NCBI GenBank assembly: GCA_016721725.1
Contig: JADKHN010000001.1
Location: 806,001 to 870,000 of the forward strand
DNA length: 64,000 nucleotides
Direction: 5' to 3'
Origin: Chitinophagaceae bacterium
GTDB taxonomy: Bacteria; Bacteroidota; Bacteroidia; Chitinophagales; Chitinophagaceae
Under the pieces are notes generated by a model. It was not told where the DNA came from. It made no database searches and saw nothing but the letters and a program-made list of their open reading frames with translations. This document shows positions 39,432-48,532 of the stretch, piece by piece (positions within the stretch are counted from its first letter, which is position 1; each line of letters begins with the position of its first letter). The position numbers and the translations under genes are program-made.

Positions 39432-40730
39432 TTATTTCAAAAATGGTTCGTCGATGGTGGTTTCTTTACTTCTTCTCAAAAAGGCGTTGCTATCATAACG
39501 TTCAGCGCGGTAATCAATATTTTTGGGGTCCAGCATTACTGCGAGGTCTAATAAAAATACGGTGACCACGGTTATTTTTCCGGTCAGCTTACGGTATGTT
39601 TGTACTTCATCATACAATTTTTTGGCTATCTGCTTTTTAAGGTCTTTCTCTTTTTCAAAAGGGGCGATGCTGCTGAAAAGTTTTTCGGCATGGGTAAACG
39701 AGCTGTCGATTGCAAGGATTGCTGACCCCGCCAGTGTATAAAGGTTTTTATTTTCAGGATTGTTTTCGTTCGCGTTTTTCATAATATCATACACATGTTC
39801 ATAGTCACCAATATGAAAATTTGCGCTGGCTGTTTCACAAATGATCTCTTTGTTTTTTTCTTCTTCTGAATAAATGGCAAAATATTTCTTTTCTGCCAAT
39901 TCATAATAGCTTTCAATCAGGTAAGTATAAGCCTCCTGATGGGTAATTTCCCTTAGTGGTGGTCTGCCTGAAGCAATTTCGTTTCTTCCGCAATCGTATA
40001 GCATTGTTCGGGCTTTAATATAGTCTCCCTTTTGTATGTATAAAATGGCAAGGTCATATTGCACCCTTGGGTCTTCAAATACCTTAAGGGCTTGTTCCGA
40101 CCAGCTGATCTTGGAATAAAGGTCTCCCGCTTCCTTAACTTTAATAAGAAGGCCCTCAAAGTTTTGTCGCTGGCTGCTGCTGAGGTCGTTCAGCGACTTT
40201 GGTTTTTGACGAGCGGGTTCATTCGCTATTGTCGCTGGCTTTGCCGAACCTATGTAATTGCCCGACCAGTCATAGTATCCATCTGGTGCGGGCTTATAAT
40301 TCGGGTCGTAATTTCCGTAAGTTCGTGAAATGTAATATTCGCTAAAACCAGCATCCAGTCCGGCCCTCATAATTTGGTTATAATTTTCTTTTGAGAGAAC
40401 AATATTGCGTTCTTTAAGCAGTTGTTGCATTTTTTGCACTTTCGCATTGTACTCATCCTCTCTTGCCTTAATGCGTTTTGTCGCTGCATTTATTTCATTC
40501 ATGCGACTATAATCAGCCCAGCCATACGAGTTGTAGTTGCCGCTAATGATCGAGGAAGAGCTTCGCGAAGCCGGCTTCATGCTATTGTAGTGCCTTTCTT
40601 TTTCAGCCCACTCTCTGGCGTTTCTTTGTTGTTGCTGAGAATAATTGGAATTTCCATCAATTCCGGGCTGTGCCTTTATTTCGGCGCAGAAACAAAGTAT
40701 CGAACATATGATAAAAACAAATTGTATCAT
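39432..40730 (-). CDS. Secreted tetratricopeptide-like protein
   Basis: This is 432 residues from the ATG that directly precedes a signal peptide (MIQFVFIICSILCFCAEIKA); an ATG 20 codons upstream is less likely. After a Gln/Asn-rich stretch and a helical region (KRIKAREDEYNAKVQKMQQL) comes a short Pro/Tyr/Trp-rich segment. Helical repeats of the TPR kind follow from about residue 215: ALKVFEDPRVQYDLAILYIQ, GDYIKARTMLYDCG, NFHIGDYEHVYDIMKNANEN and LYTLAGSAILAIDS. TPRs mediate protein-protein contact. It is the first gene of a two-gene operon with the unknown exported protein. The role is unknown. Confidence 0.8.
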   Translation of the reverse strand: MIQFVFIICSILCFCAEIKAQPGIDGNSNYSQQQQRNAREWAEKERHYNSMKPASRSSSSIISGNYNSYGWADYSRMNEINAATKRIKAREDEYNAKVQKMQQLLKERNIVLSKENYNQIMRAGLDAGFSEYYISRTYGNYDPNYKPAPDGYYDWSGNYIGSAKPATIANEPARQKPKSLNDLSSSQRQNFEGLLIKVKEAGDLYSKISWSEQALKVFEDPRVQYDLAILYIQKGDYIKARTMLYDCGRNEIASGRPPLREITHQEAYTYLIESYYELAEKKYFAIYSEEEKNKEIICETASANFHIGDYEHVYDIMKNANENNPENKNLYTLAGSAILAIDSSFTHAEKLFSSIAPFEKEKDLKKQIAKKLYDEVQTYRKLTGKITVVTVFLLDLAVMLDPKNIDYRAERYDSNAFLRRSKETTIDEPFLK

Positions 40731-40786
40731 GATAGGTTTTTCACAAATATAAAAAATGTTACGATGAAATTGCATGCAAAGACCGC

Positions 40787-42031
40787 TCACGCGATATAAT
40801 TCCCGCTCCTGTCCTTGCTGTTGCTGCCCACAATACTTTTGCTTCCTGATGCGTGAAACCAGTATCCGATACCGGTAGGCAACTTTTGTATAAGGGCGAT
40901 GATGTTTTTAAAGCTGATCTTGTTTTCACACCATACGATCTCCCCGACCTGTTGCTCCCCGATCTGTTTTTTCAGCGCCTGTACGATCGTGGACAAATCT
41001 TGCTGTTCAATGCACGTATCATCGTTCTCAACCAGCCGCCTGTCGTTCATGCCCGAATGATCAATGAGCGTTTCAATGAATGTTTTTTCTTTTCCGGATG
41101 CCAGGATCAGCAGGTTGATGGCCGGTTCTTTTTTGCGGATCGAGGTTTGCGAAAGATTTGCACCGGTTTGTTTTCTTTTGACTATTCCGGCGATGGCCGA
41201 TAAGGCGGCCCTGAACCAGATGGCGGTTTGTATAAAAAAAACAAAAAGGCCGGCCCTGCCGCTGCTGTAATGTTTCTTTACAAACAGGCTCATGGCCTGG
41301 TAAAACAGCCTGACATAATTCAGGCTGCCTTTTTTTGTACTCTCCCCCTTGAAATGTATGATCGGATTCCCCGCCAGGTAATGATTCGTGTACCCTGCCT
41401 GCTGTATGCGGTAACTGAGGTCCACATCTTCTCCGTACATGAAAAACCGTTCGTCGAAACTACCCGTGAGGTCGAGTATACGTTTCGGCATCATCATGAA
41501 CGCGCCGGCCAGTACATCCACTTCATGATCTTCATTTTCATCCAGGTGGCCCAGGTAATACCTGGCGAAGATGGCGGAACGGGGGAAAAATGTGGACAGT
41601 CCGGACAGTTTATACAAAGAGGTCATGGGTGAGGGAAAAGCCCTCTTGCTTTCGGGTAAGAATTTTCCGGATCCGTCGATCATCTTGACACCCAATGCGC
41701 CGGCCGCAGGGTTAGCGCGAAAAAAAGCGATCCCTTCCTGCAACACATCTTCCGAAATAATGGTATCCGGATTTAAAAAAAGGATGTACTCGCCTGAGGC
41801 GTGGGCCAGGGCCTGGTTATTGGCTTTGGCATAACCCTGGTTTACCGGGTTGCTGATGAATTTCACCGAAGGAAACAAGGGCATTAAATAGTCCAGGCTG
41901 CTATCTGTCGAATGATTGTCGGTCACAATGATCTCGGTTTCCATACCAACACAGGCTTTCTGCACCGACAGCAGGCATTGCTCCAGGAAATATTTTACGT
42001 TATAATTTACTATGATGACAGAAAGCAGCAA
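40787..42031 (-). CDS. Family 2 glycosyltransferase (rhamnosyltransferase-like)
   Basis: This is a 414-residue protein. Residues 1-230 are a GT-A domain: start LLSVIIVNYNVKYFLEQCL, TDNHSTD, the DXD-like region FLNPDTI near residue 90, GAFMMM, and ERFFMYGEDVDLSYRIQQAGY as the acceptor/catalytic segment. A hydrophobic patch near residues 265-290 (AGLFVFFIQTAIWFRAALSAI) may anchor it in the inner membrane. The last 110 residues are of unknown type. The family builds cell-surface polysaccharides from nucleotide sugars. It is adjacent to the FAD oxidase on the same strand, 47 bp apart. Confidence 0.88.
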   Translation of the reverse strand: MLLSVIIVNYNVKYFLEQCLLSVQKACVGMETEIIVTDNHSTDSSLDYLMPLFPSVKFISNPVNQGYAKANNQALAHASGEYILFLNPDTIISEDVLQEGIAFFRANPAAGALGVKMIDGSGKFLPESKRAFPSPMTSLYKLSGLSTFFPRSAIFARYYLGHLDENEDHEVDVLAGAFMMMPKRILDLTGSFDERFFMYGEDVDLSYRIQQAGYTNHYLAGNPIIHFKGESTKKGSLNYVRLFYQAMSLFVKKHYSSGRAGLFVFFIQTAIWFRAALSAIAGIVKRKQTGANLSQTSIRKKEPAINLLILASGKEKTFIETLIDHSGMNDRRLVENDDTCIEQQDLSTIVQALKKQIGEQQVGEIVWCENKISFKNIIALIQKLPTGIGYWFHASGSKSIVGSNSKDRSGNYIA

Positions 42032-42078
42032 ACGGTCTTTTTTAACTGAACCCTTTTCAGGAAATGAATGATCTCACT

Positions 42079-43512
42079 TTAAGTATTTTTAATGCTTTGT
42101 TCATACCGGAACAAATTTCGGGGATCGTATTTGTTTTTGATCTGCTGAAGCCGGTTATAGTTGCCTCCATAATACAAACGCTCCCATTGGGTAAAATCAT
42201 TATCGGGATAGTTTCGGTATTGCGCAACGATGCCGCTGTTGTTGAACAGGCTTTGTACTTCCCGGAATCTTTTTATCCGCTGCGGTTCCTGGCTTTCGGT
42301 TTCCCAATAGGTTTGCAGTTCCGAAAAATACGGGTAGGCCCGGTGAGGAAAAGAGGATAGTTTTTCAAATTCCGGATTCCGGATATTCCCGCCCAGGGTA
42401 TTCACCTGGTAGATCATGCCGGGTGAAGCCATGACCATGGGAATGACTTTCTCGATGCAGGACGCGATATCGTCGAACCCTTTATACAAACCGGCTGAAG
42501 CGTTTTTGAAATGCAGGGGATCGGGCCTTCCGTAAAAAACTTTCAGCGCGGTCGCCAGTGGCTTTGCGGAAGTATGGGTGGTTTTATCGGTAATGGCCGA
42601 AAGCGCGGTGATCGTTTTTTGTATCGCCGTATTGCTGCCGCTTGCGTTGGTCAATAAGATATAGACCGTCTTCCGGTTGAGCACAAAGGCGGAGAAACAT
42701 TCATTCGGCAGGTCGGAGACCAGGCCGAACCATTTTTGCAGAGCCGTTATTGCCCTTGCGGGATCCGTGTTGTGTATCTTGAACCGGTGGCTTTGCATCA
42801 GCTTTGGCGCCTCGTGTAATTTGAAGGTCAATCCGGTCACCACCCCAAAATTGCCGTTCCCGCCACCTTTGCAGGCCCAAAGCAATTCATCTCCCGGTGC
42901 CGCCTTATGAATATTGCCCGATCCGTCCACCATCGTCAGCTCCAGTAAGCTGTCGCAGGTGAGTCCGAATTTACGGCCCATCAACCCGTATCCTCCGCCC
43001 AATACGAGTCCGCCAATACCCACACCGGCGCAGGATCCTCCGGGCAGGTACTTTCCCTTTGGCAGGATCTCGTCATAGATCCTGGACAGGGTGCATCCGG
43101 GACCAACCTGAATGGTGTTCTTGTTCAACCACAGGATCTGGTTCAACTGAGACAGGTTGATGCACATCCCCCCCTCATTCACCGAATAGCCTTCCATGCA
43201 ATGCCCTCCGCTTTTAATGGCCACCGGCCACTTGTTTTTTTCCGCCAGTTGGATCGCTTCAGATACCCCTTCCGCATTAAAACACAAAGCGATCAGGGCG
43301 GGTCGCTTATCGATGCGCTTATTGAATCCTTTGCGGAGGGTTTCATATTGTTCATCGCCAGACTTATAATAGGTAACATTCCCGGGGCCGGGTGATGGCC
43401 TGGTTTTTTCTGAAAATTTTTTTTGGATGAACTCCCAATTTCCGGCTTGCAGTCCGATGGGGGCCATCAGGGCCATCTTTAAAAAATCTTTGCGCCGGTA
43501 TGTTTTTCCCAT
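42079..43512 (-). CDS. FAD-linked oxidoreductase of the berberine-bridge (BBE)/VAO family, exported
   Basis: This is 477 residues from the ATG at 43512; a longer frame upstream has no signal-like start. The N-terminus (MGKTYRRKDFLKMALMAPIG) has basic residues before a hydrophobic stretch and may be a Tat-type or lipid-free export signal. The FAD domain has IKSGGHCMEGYS, with the His that usually binds FAD covalently, and GGSCAGVGIGGLVLGGGYG, where the Cys occupies the place used for a second covalent bond in bicovalent members such as glucooligosaccharide oxidase. The C-terminal BBE segment is YYGGNYNRLQQIKNKYDP and NLF. Sugars or other alcohols are likely substrates, with O2 or another acceptor. 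The substrate is not predictable. Confidence 0.85.
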   Translation of the reverse strand: MGKTYRRKDFLKMALMAPIGLQAGNWEFIQKKFSEKTRPSPGPGNVTYYKSGDEQYETLRKGFNKRIDKRPALIALCFNAEGVSEAIQLAEKNKWPVAIKSGGHCMEGYSVNEGGMCINLSQLNQILWLNKNTIQVGPGCTLSRIYDEILPKGKYLPGGSCAGVGIGGLVLGGGYGLMGRKFGLTCDSLLELTMVDGSGNIHKAAPGDELLWACKGGGNGNFGVVTGLTFKLHEAPKLMQSHRFKIHNTDPARAITALQKWFGLVSDLPNECFSAFVLNRKTVYILLTNASGSNTAIQKTITALSAITDKTTHTSAKPLATALKVFYGRPDPLHFKNASAGLYKGFDDIASCIEKVIPMVMASPGMIYQVNTLGGNIRNPEFEKLSSFPHRAYPYFSELQTYWETESQEPQRIKRFREVQSLFNNSGIVAQYRNYPDNDFTQWERLYYGGNYNRLQQIKNKYDPRNLFRYEQSIKNT

Positions 43513-43552
43513 TCGTGTTTTAGTATATCCAAATATAGTAAAGAAGCCTTTG

Positions 43553-43560
43553 TATCTTTG
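43553..43560 (+). promoter_or_regulatory. TAnnTTTG box just upstream of the inositol monophosphatase gene
   Basis: TATCTTTG matches the Bacteroidota -7 consensus and ends 4 bp before the ATG, so the message would be leaderless or nearly so. No TTTG is found 19 bp further upstream, which lowers confidence. Confidence 0.4.
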
Positions 43561-43564
43561 CGCC

Positions 43565-44347
43565 ATGTTAAAAACAACGCTCCTGAAGGCTGTAGAAGCC
43601 GGTGCCATTGAGTTGAGGCGCTATTTCAATGATGCCGGTCTCAAGATAAGTAATAAGGAAGGCATCAACAACTGGGTCACCGAAGCCGATCATGCCGCCG
43701 AAAAAGCGATCATTGACGTCATCAGGGCGGAACATCCGGGTCATTTTATTTTAAGTGAAGAAGTGGGCGAGATCATCATGGACAGCGAGGTGAAATGGAT
43801 CATCGATCCCATCGACGGTACCATCAACTTCGCCAGCGGCATCCCCCTTTGCTGTGTGAGCATCGGCGTGGAAAAGAACGGAGAAATGATCCTGGGCGCC
43901 GTATTCAATCCCTTCATCAACGAAATGTTCTTTGCCCAGAAAGGGTTTGGCGCCACATTGAATGAAAATAAGATCCAGGTAAGTCAGAAAAAAGAAGTGC
44001 TCCACAGTTGCCTGGTCACCGGTTTTCCCTACACCTATCTCGATATGCCGAATGGCCCCCTGCAGGTCTTTGAGCGTTTCATCCGCAAAGGAATTCCCGT
44101 CCGCCGACTGGGCAGCGCGGCGATCGATCTTTGCTGGGTGGCTGCCGGACGGTTCGATGGCTTTTATGAACATAGCCTCCAGGCCTGGGATACCGCCGCC
44201 GGATACCTGATCGTTGAAGAAGCCGGCGGAAAGGTCACCGACATGAATGGAAATAAATATTCACCCTACCAGCGACAATTGGTGGCGAGTAACGGGTGGA
44301 TTCATGAGGAACTGTTGGCGGTGATCAATAATAAGAAGACGCTTTAG
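43565..44347 (+). CDS. Inositol-1-monophosphatase family protein
   Basis: This is 260 residues from the ATG at 43565, which opens the conserved domain with LLKAVEAGAIELRRYF. An in-frame start further left would overlap the oxidase gene and is unlikely. The metal-binding motifs are complete: EE in LSEEVGE, WIIDPIDGTINFASGIP (DPxDGTxNF), and WDTAAGYLIVEEAGGKVTD (WDxAAG). The family removes phosphate from inositol monophosphate or related compounds (also CysQ-type nucleotide bisphosphates) with magnesium in the cytoplasm. It is divergent from the FAD oxidase. Confidence 0.93.
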   Translation: MLKTTLLKAVEAGAIELRRYFNDAGLKISNKEGINNWVTEADHAAEKAIIDVIRAEHPGHFILSEEVGEIIMDSEVKWIIDPIDGTINFASGIPLCCVSIGVEKNGEMILGAVFNPFINEMFFAQKGFGATLNENKIQVSQKKEVLHSCLVTGFPYTYLDMPNGPLQVFERFIRKGIPVRRLGSAAIDLCWVAAGRFDGFYEHSLQAWDTAAGYLIVEEAGGKVTDMNGNKYSPYQRQLVASNGWIHEELLAVINNKKTL

Positions 44348-44371
44348 ATTTTTGCGCGTTTCCCCATGTGC

Positions 44372-44811
44372 GATGTCAGATGTACGGTGTACGACACTCT
44401 AATGTTTGTTAATTCTTTTTTTTTGTCGTAAAATTTGACTTATGGATTCGGAAGAAATGAAACGCAGGACAAAGATGTTTGCCATCAATGTGGCCCTGTT
44501 AACACAAAAATTAAAACCAACAGTCATTAACAGGGCTTATAGCGGACAGATTGTTCGTTCAAGCAGCTCGGTTGGTGCGAATTACAGGGCATCCAGAAGG
44601 GCAAAGTCAAATGCAGATTTTATTAATAAACTAAAGATCGTTGAGGAGGAGCTGGATGAAAGCCTTTTTTTCCTCGAATTATTAGAGTTCTTTAATGAAA
44701 AGGAAAAATCAGAAATCGAACTTTTACTAAAAGAGGGGGAAACCTTATTGAAAATAATTGTAGCATCAATAATATCCTCCAGAAAATAAGCACTGACGTA
44801 CATCTTACATC
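44372..44811. mobile_element. Four-helix-bundle gene cassette with 15-bp inverted repeats
   Basis: GATGTCAGATGTACG at 44372-44386 is matched by CGTACATCTTACATC at 44797-44811, its reverse complement with one mismatch (14 of 15). The pair encloses exactly one gene, the four-helix-bundle protein. The unit sits between the inositol monophosphatase and thiL genes. Genes of this family are known as passengers of 23S rRNA intervening sequences, which are also bounded by inverted repeats. No transposase is present, so the cassette would have to move, if at all, with outside help. Target duplications were not identified. Confidence 0.5.
44442..44789 (+). CDS. Four-helix-bundle protein (23S rRNA intervening-sequence / S23 family)
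   Basis: This is 115 residues and all-helical. The family signature is visible as YSGQIVRSSSSVGANYREA-like text (here RSSSSVGANYRASRRAKSNADF). It continues with KLKIVEEELDESLFFLELLE, and a Leu-rich last helix ends LLKIIVASI. Proteins of this family are encoded inside intervening sequences of 23S rRNA genes in some bacteria and as isolated genes in many Bacteroidota. They form small barrels that bind nucleic acid (the Avd protein of diversity-generating retroelements is a relative). No reverse transcriptase or template repeat is seen here, so an Avd role is not supported. Confidence 0.85.
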   Translation: MDSEEMKRRTKMFAINVALLTQKLKPTVINRAYSGQIVRSSSSVGANYRASRRAKSNADFINKLKIVEEELDESLFFLELLEFFNEKEKSEIELLLKEGETLLKIIVASIISSRK

Positions 44812-44831
44812 GTAAATCGTACATTAAACTC

Positions 44832-45857
44832 ATGGATCCACGTACAGAAATCTCCTCCCTCGGCGAATTTGGTCTCATCGGCCACCTGACGGAGAATAAT
44901 GAAACAAAGAACGCCTCAACGGTCTTAAGTGTTGGAGACGATGCGGCGGTCATCGACCATTTCGGCCGGCAGACCGTCATCAGCACCGATATGCTGGTGG
45001 AAGGCATTCACTTCGACCTCATGTACACCCCGCTGAAACACCTGGGTTATAAATCGGTGGTGGTGAACCTGAGCGATATCTATGCCATGAACGCCACGCC
45101 CACGCAGATCCTGCTGAGCATCGCCATCAGCAATAAATTCAGCGTGGAAGCGCTAGATGAGTTTTATGAAGGCGTTTACGCCGCCTGCGATAAATACCAG
45201 GTTGACCTGGTGGGCGGAGATACCACCACATCGCAACGCGGATTCGTGATCAGTGTTACGGCGATCGGTGAAGTGGCCCCCGACAGTTATGTAAAAAGAA
45301 ACGGCGCGCAGGTGAATGACCTCATCTGCATCAGCGGCGACCTGGGCGGGGCTTTTCTCGGACTCACCATTTTGGAACGGGAGAAAAAGATATTTGAAGA
45401 GACCGGCGCGCAACCCGACCTGGAAGACCGCGCCTACATCATCGGGCGTATGCTGAAACCAGAAGCCCGCAAAGATGTGATCGAATATTTCGCGGCACAG
45501 GATATCATGCCCACCAGCATGCTCGACATCAGCGACGGACTCAGCAGTGAAATGCTGCACATCTGCAAACAAAGCCAGGTGGGCTGTGTGCTTTATGAAG
45601 ACAAATTACCCATTAATGAGGAATCAAAGGATTTCGCCTATAAGCTGGAACTGGACCCTACAGCCTGTGCACTGAGCGGCGGTGAGGACTATGAATTGCT
45701 TTTTACCGTCAAGCAAGCCGACTACGAAAAGATCAATGCCAACAACGGACTGAGCATCATCGGTTATATAACGGAGGCGGCGGAAGGCAAAACCATCATT
45801 ACCCGGGGCGGGAACAAACACGAACTGGTGGCCCAGGGCTGGAATCATTTGAAATAG
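44832..45857 (+). CDS. thiL: Thiamine-monophosphate kinase ThiL
   Basis: This is 341 residues, the usual length of ThiL. Motifs include GEFGLIGHL at the start, the ATP/metal segment VLSVGDDAAVI, STDMLVEGIHFDL, KSVVVNLSDIYAMNATPTQI, LVGGDTTTS, DISDGLSSEMLHI and CALSGGEDYELLFTV. It adds a phosphate to thiamine monophosphate to make the active cofactor thiamine diphosphate. No other thiamine gene and no TPP riboswitch are seen nearby. It lies just downstream of the four-helix-bundle cassette, and the right inverted repeat ends 20 bp before its ATG. Confidence 0.95.
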   Translation: MDPRTEISSLGEFGLIGHLTENNETKNASTVLSVGDDAAVIDHFGRQTVISTDMLVEGIHFDLMYTPLKHLGYKSVVVNLSDIYAMNATPTQILLSIAISNKFSVEALDEFYEGVYAACDKYQVDLVGGDTTTSQRGFVISVTAIGEVAPDSYVKRNGAQVNDLICISGDLGGAFLGLTILEREKKIFEETGAQPDLEDRAYIIGRMLKPEARKDVIEYFAAQDIMPTSMLDISDGLSSEMLHICKQSQVGCVLYEDKLPINEESKDFAYKLELDPTACALSGGEDYELLFTVKQADYEKINANNGLSIIGYITEAAEGKTIITRGGNKHELVAQGWNHLK

Positions 45858-45970
45858 GGTCAATACAATCTATAAAACAGATTTACGTTAATGACCCGTG
45901 CACTGCATCATTTTTACGGGCGATAAATTCAATATCGACCCCGAAACTTAACTTTACTTTTTTCAGCCGC

Positions 45971-47485
45971 ATGTACATAAGAGTTTTTTTCCTGTTCCTT
46001 TCGGCCTGTTTCGGTCTTGCGCTTTTTTCCTGCACCGGCAGCCGGATGAACTACAGCCCGGAAAAAAAATATTCCCGTGCACAGCTGCAGGAAGATTATT
46101 CCATTCTGCGCAACATCCTCGAAAAGAAACACCCTTCTCCTTATTGGTATACGCCGAAAGACAGCCTGGATTATTATTTCGACAAGTATTATCGATCCAT
46201 CGGCGACAGCATGACCGAACAGCAGTTCGGCTGGAAGATCCTCGCTCCCCTCACCAATAAGATCCATTGCGGACATACCAGCTTTGGCATGAGCCGCGCT
46301 TACAACCGCTGGGCAGCCAACCGGCGCTTTGCCTCTTTTCCGCTCGGCATGAAGGTCTGGAACGACACCATGGTGGTCACCAGTAACCTCAACCGGAAGG
46401 ATTCCCTGCTGAAAAGAGGAACGATGATCACCGGGATCAACGGGGTAAGGAACAAGGAAATGATCCAAACGCTCTTTGGTTATCTTACCAAGGACGGTTA
46501 CGCCGACAACATCAATTATATCCGCCTCAGCAGTAATTTTCCTTATTATCACCGGAATGTATTCGGCCTCAGTAAAAAATATACCGTCAATTATCTCGAC
46601 AGCCTGGGTAAGGAAAGGACCACCGTGGTCCCCCTGTTCGAATTTCCAAAGGATACGACGAAAAGAATAAGGCCCGCTCAGCCCCCCGTCACGAAAACAA
46701 AGAAAGAAACCCGGCAGCAAAGGCTTCAGTCCATCCGGTCCATGGCCGTTGATACGATAGCCAATACCGCCGTCATCACGCTTAACACTTTTACCACAGG
46801 CGGACTAAGAAGATTTTTCCGGCAAAGTTTCCGGTATGTACGTAAGGCGGGGATCACCCATGTAGTACTCGACCTGCGAAGCAACGGGGGTGGAAAGATC
46901 AATCTCTCTACCCTGCTGACCCGTTACGTAAGCCGGAGGCCTTTCAAGGTAGCCGATACGGCCTTTGCGGTGGCCAAAACCCTCGGGCCCTATTCGCGAT
47001 ACATCAAAAACCGGTTCATCAATAACCTGGGTTTGCTTTTCCTCACCAGGAAACAAGACGACGGCCTCTATCATTTCGGTCACTGGGAAAGAAAATATTA
47101 CCAGCCCAGGAAAGCGAACCATTACGAGGGAGAGCTTTATATACTCACCAATGGCCAGACCTTTTCGGCCTCCACCTTGTTCTGCAACGCGGTGAAAGGA
47201 CAGCCGGGAATCACCCTGGTGGGTGAAGAAGCCGGAGGTGGATGGCATGGCAACAACGGTATCCTCATTCCCGACATCACCCTGCCCAATACCCGTCTCC
47301 GGGTGAGGCTCCCGCTGTTCAGGCTTGTGCAATACAACCATGTGCCTAAAAACGGGCTGGGCGTGATGCCCGATGTATATATCGGCACCAGTTACGAAGC
47401 GCTGGTAAAAGGGTACGATAAAAAAATGAAGGTGGTGATGGAGATGATCAAAGGCAAGGCGGCAGGTAGTGAAAGGAATAGGTAA
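45971..47485 (+). CDS. S41-family (C-terminal processing type) peptidase, lipoprotein
   Basis: This is 504 residues. The leader MYIRVFFLFLSACFGLALFS before Cys and TGS gives a lipobox (ALFSC, Cys about residue 21). The middle has a PDZ-like stretch (SLLKRGTMITGINGVRNKEM). The peptidase core contains VVLDLRSNGGG near residue 300, YILTNGQTFSASTLF near 395 with the expected nucleophile Ser, and VGEEAGGGW. S41 enzymes cut at the C-terminus of proteins, using a Ser/Lys or Ser/His dyad. It should act in the periplasm or on the outer membrane. It is convergent with the amidase gene. Confidence 0.88.
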   Translation: MYIRVFFLFLSACFGLALFSCTGSRMNYSPEKKYSRAQLQEDYSILRNILEKKHPSPYWYTPKDSLDYYFDKYYRSIGDSMTEQQFGWKILAPLTNKIHCGHTSFGMSRAYNRWAANRRFASFPLGMKVWNDTMVVTSNLNRKDSLLKRGTMITGINGVRNKEMIQTLFGYLTKDGYADNINYIRLSSNFPYYHRNVFGLSKKYTVNYLDSLGKERTTVVPLFEFPKDTTKRIRPAQPPVTKTKKETRQQRLQSIRSMAVDTIANTAVITLNTFTTGGLRRFFRQSFRYVRKAGITHVVLDLRSNGGGKINLSTLLTRYVSRRPFKVADTAFAVAKTLGPYSRYIKNRFINNLGLLFLTRKQDDGLYHFGHWERKYYQPRKANHYEGELYILTNGQTFSASTLFCNAVKGQPGITLVGEEAGGGWHGNNGILIPDITLPNTRLRVRLPLFRLVQYNHVPKNGLGVMPDVYIGTSYEALVKGYDKKMKVVMEMIKGKAAGSERNR

Positions 47486-47520
47486 ATGTATTGTTCCAAA
47501 AGGGTAGACCAAACGAACAG

Positions 47521-48309
47521 CTATAAGATCTTAAACCCGTCCGCGTCTTTCAAAAAAGGGAATTTCTCTCTCGTTTCCTGCAACATTTCCTTTTGCAGCG
47601 TGATGGTGAACACGTCTTCCTCGTCGGCCATATGATAAAGCACCTGGCCCAACGGATCAATGACCAGGCTGTTCCCGCTGTGGTAGATATTGTTTCCGTC
47701 ATTCCCCACGCGGTTAACACCAACCACATAAGACTGGTTTTCGATGGCCCTTGCGCACAAGAGCGTCTTCCAGGCATGGCTCCTTCGTTCGGGCCAGTTA
47801 GCCACATAGATGAGCACATCATATTCAGGTTCGCCTCCCGCTGATTGTTGCCTGGCCCATACCGGGAACCGAAGGTCATAACATACCAGGAGGTTGATCT
47901 TCCAGCCCTTGACTGAAGCGATCAGTCGCTTGTTACCCGGACTGTAATGGCTGTCCTCGCCGCCATAAGCAAAGAGGTGGCGTTTGTCGTAATGCCCGGA
48001 TTGTCCATTGGGCAACATCCAGATCAGGCGGTTATAATAGCGTCCTTCTTCTTCAATGATCAGGCTGCCGGTCAGTACCACGCCGTTCTCCCGGCTCACC
48101 CTTTTCATCCATTGCACCGTTTCTCCTTCCATGTTCTCAGCGAGCGCCGCCGCATTCATACTGAATCCGGTAGAGAACATTTCGGGCAGCACCACGATCT
48201 CGGTCTTCTGTTCGATACGGCCGATCTTTTCTTCCAGCAGCCGCAGGTTGGTGGCTTTTTCCTCCCAGAAGATATTCGTTTGAATCAGGGAAATAGTGAG
48301 GGTTGGCAT
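47521..48309 (-). CDS. Nitrilase-superfamily amidohydrolase (omega-amidase, YafV-like)
   Basis: This is a 262-residue carbon-nitrogen hydrolase. The Glu-Lys-Cys triad is readable: Glu in VVLPEMFSTGF, Lys in GHYDKRHLFAYGGE, and the nucleophile Cys in NLLVCYDLRFPVWAR. The ETVQW and SRENGVVLTGSLII segments match the omega-amidase / YafV branch, which hydrolyses 2-oxoglutaramate and 2-oxosuccinamate, the by-products of glutamine and asparagine transamination. It is cytoplasmic with no signal peptide. The gene stands alone and converges with the S41 peptidase. Confidence 0.9.
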   Translation of the reverse strand: MPTLTISLIQTNIFWEEKATNLRLLEEKIGRIEQKTEIVVLPEMFSTGFSMNAAALAENMEGETVQWMKRVSRENGVVLTGSLIIEEEGRYYNRLIWMLPNGQSGHYDKRHLFAYGGEDSHYSPGNKRLIASVKGWKINLLVCYDLRFPVWARQQSAGGEPEYDVLIYVANWPERRSHAWKTLLCARAIENQSYVVGVNRVGNDGNNIYHSGNSLVIDPLGQVLYHMADEEDVFTITLQKEMLQETREKFPFLKDADGFKIL

Positions 48310-48408
48310 GGCAGATATTTGTCTGTAAAATTACAGATCGGTTCGCATATATGGCGGTCCTGATTTCTTCCATAATGATGTGTAAACAGTGATTTAAAAA
48401 GAAAAGCC

Positions 48409-48416
48409 TACCTTTG
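48409..48416 (+). promoter_or_regulatory. TAnnTTTG box upstream of the DEAD-box helicase gene
   Basis: TACCTTTG fits the Bacteroidota -7 box and would give a 5' leader of about 110 nucleotides. No TTTG at 19 bp upstream was found. Long leaders are usual for cold-responsive RhlE/CsdA-type helicases, but no specific leader structure was worked out. Confidence 0.4.
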
Positions 48417-48532
48417 TGCCCTACTCCACTTCAAAATCACGGCAGGTTGTAAGCCGGTGCAGTAATAACTATTTTCCCGCTGATTCAGAAAATGCAACGT
48501 CTTTGCCAGCCTAATTTCAAATTAACCATTTC

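Noticed and set aside
44442..44789. Four-helix-bundle gene as Avd of a diversity-generating retroelement
   Set aside because: No reverse transcriptase, template repeat or variable C-type lectin gene is present nearby.
45929..46720. 263-codon open frame on the - strand
   Set aside because: Shadow of the S41 peptidase gene, which has signal peptide and catalytic motifs on the + strand.
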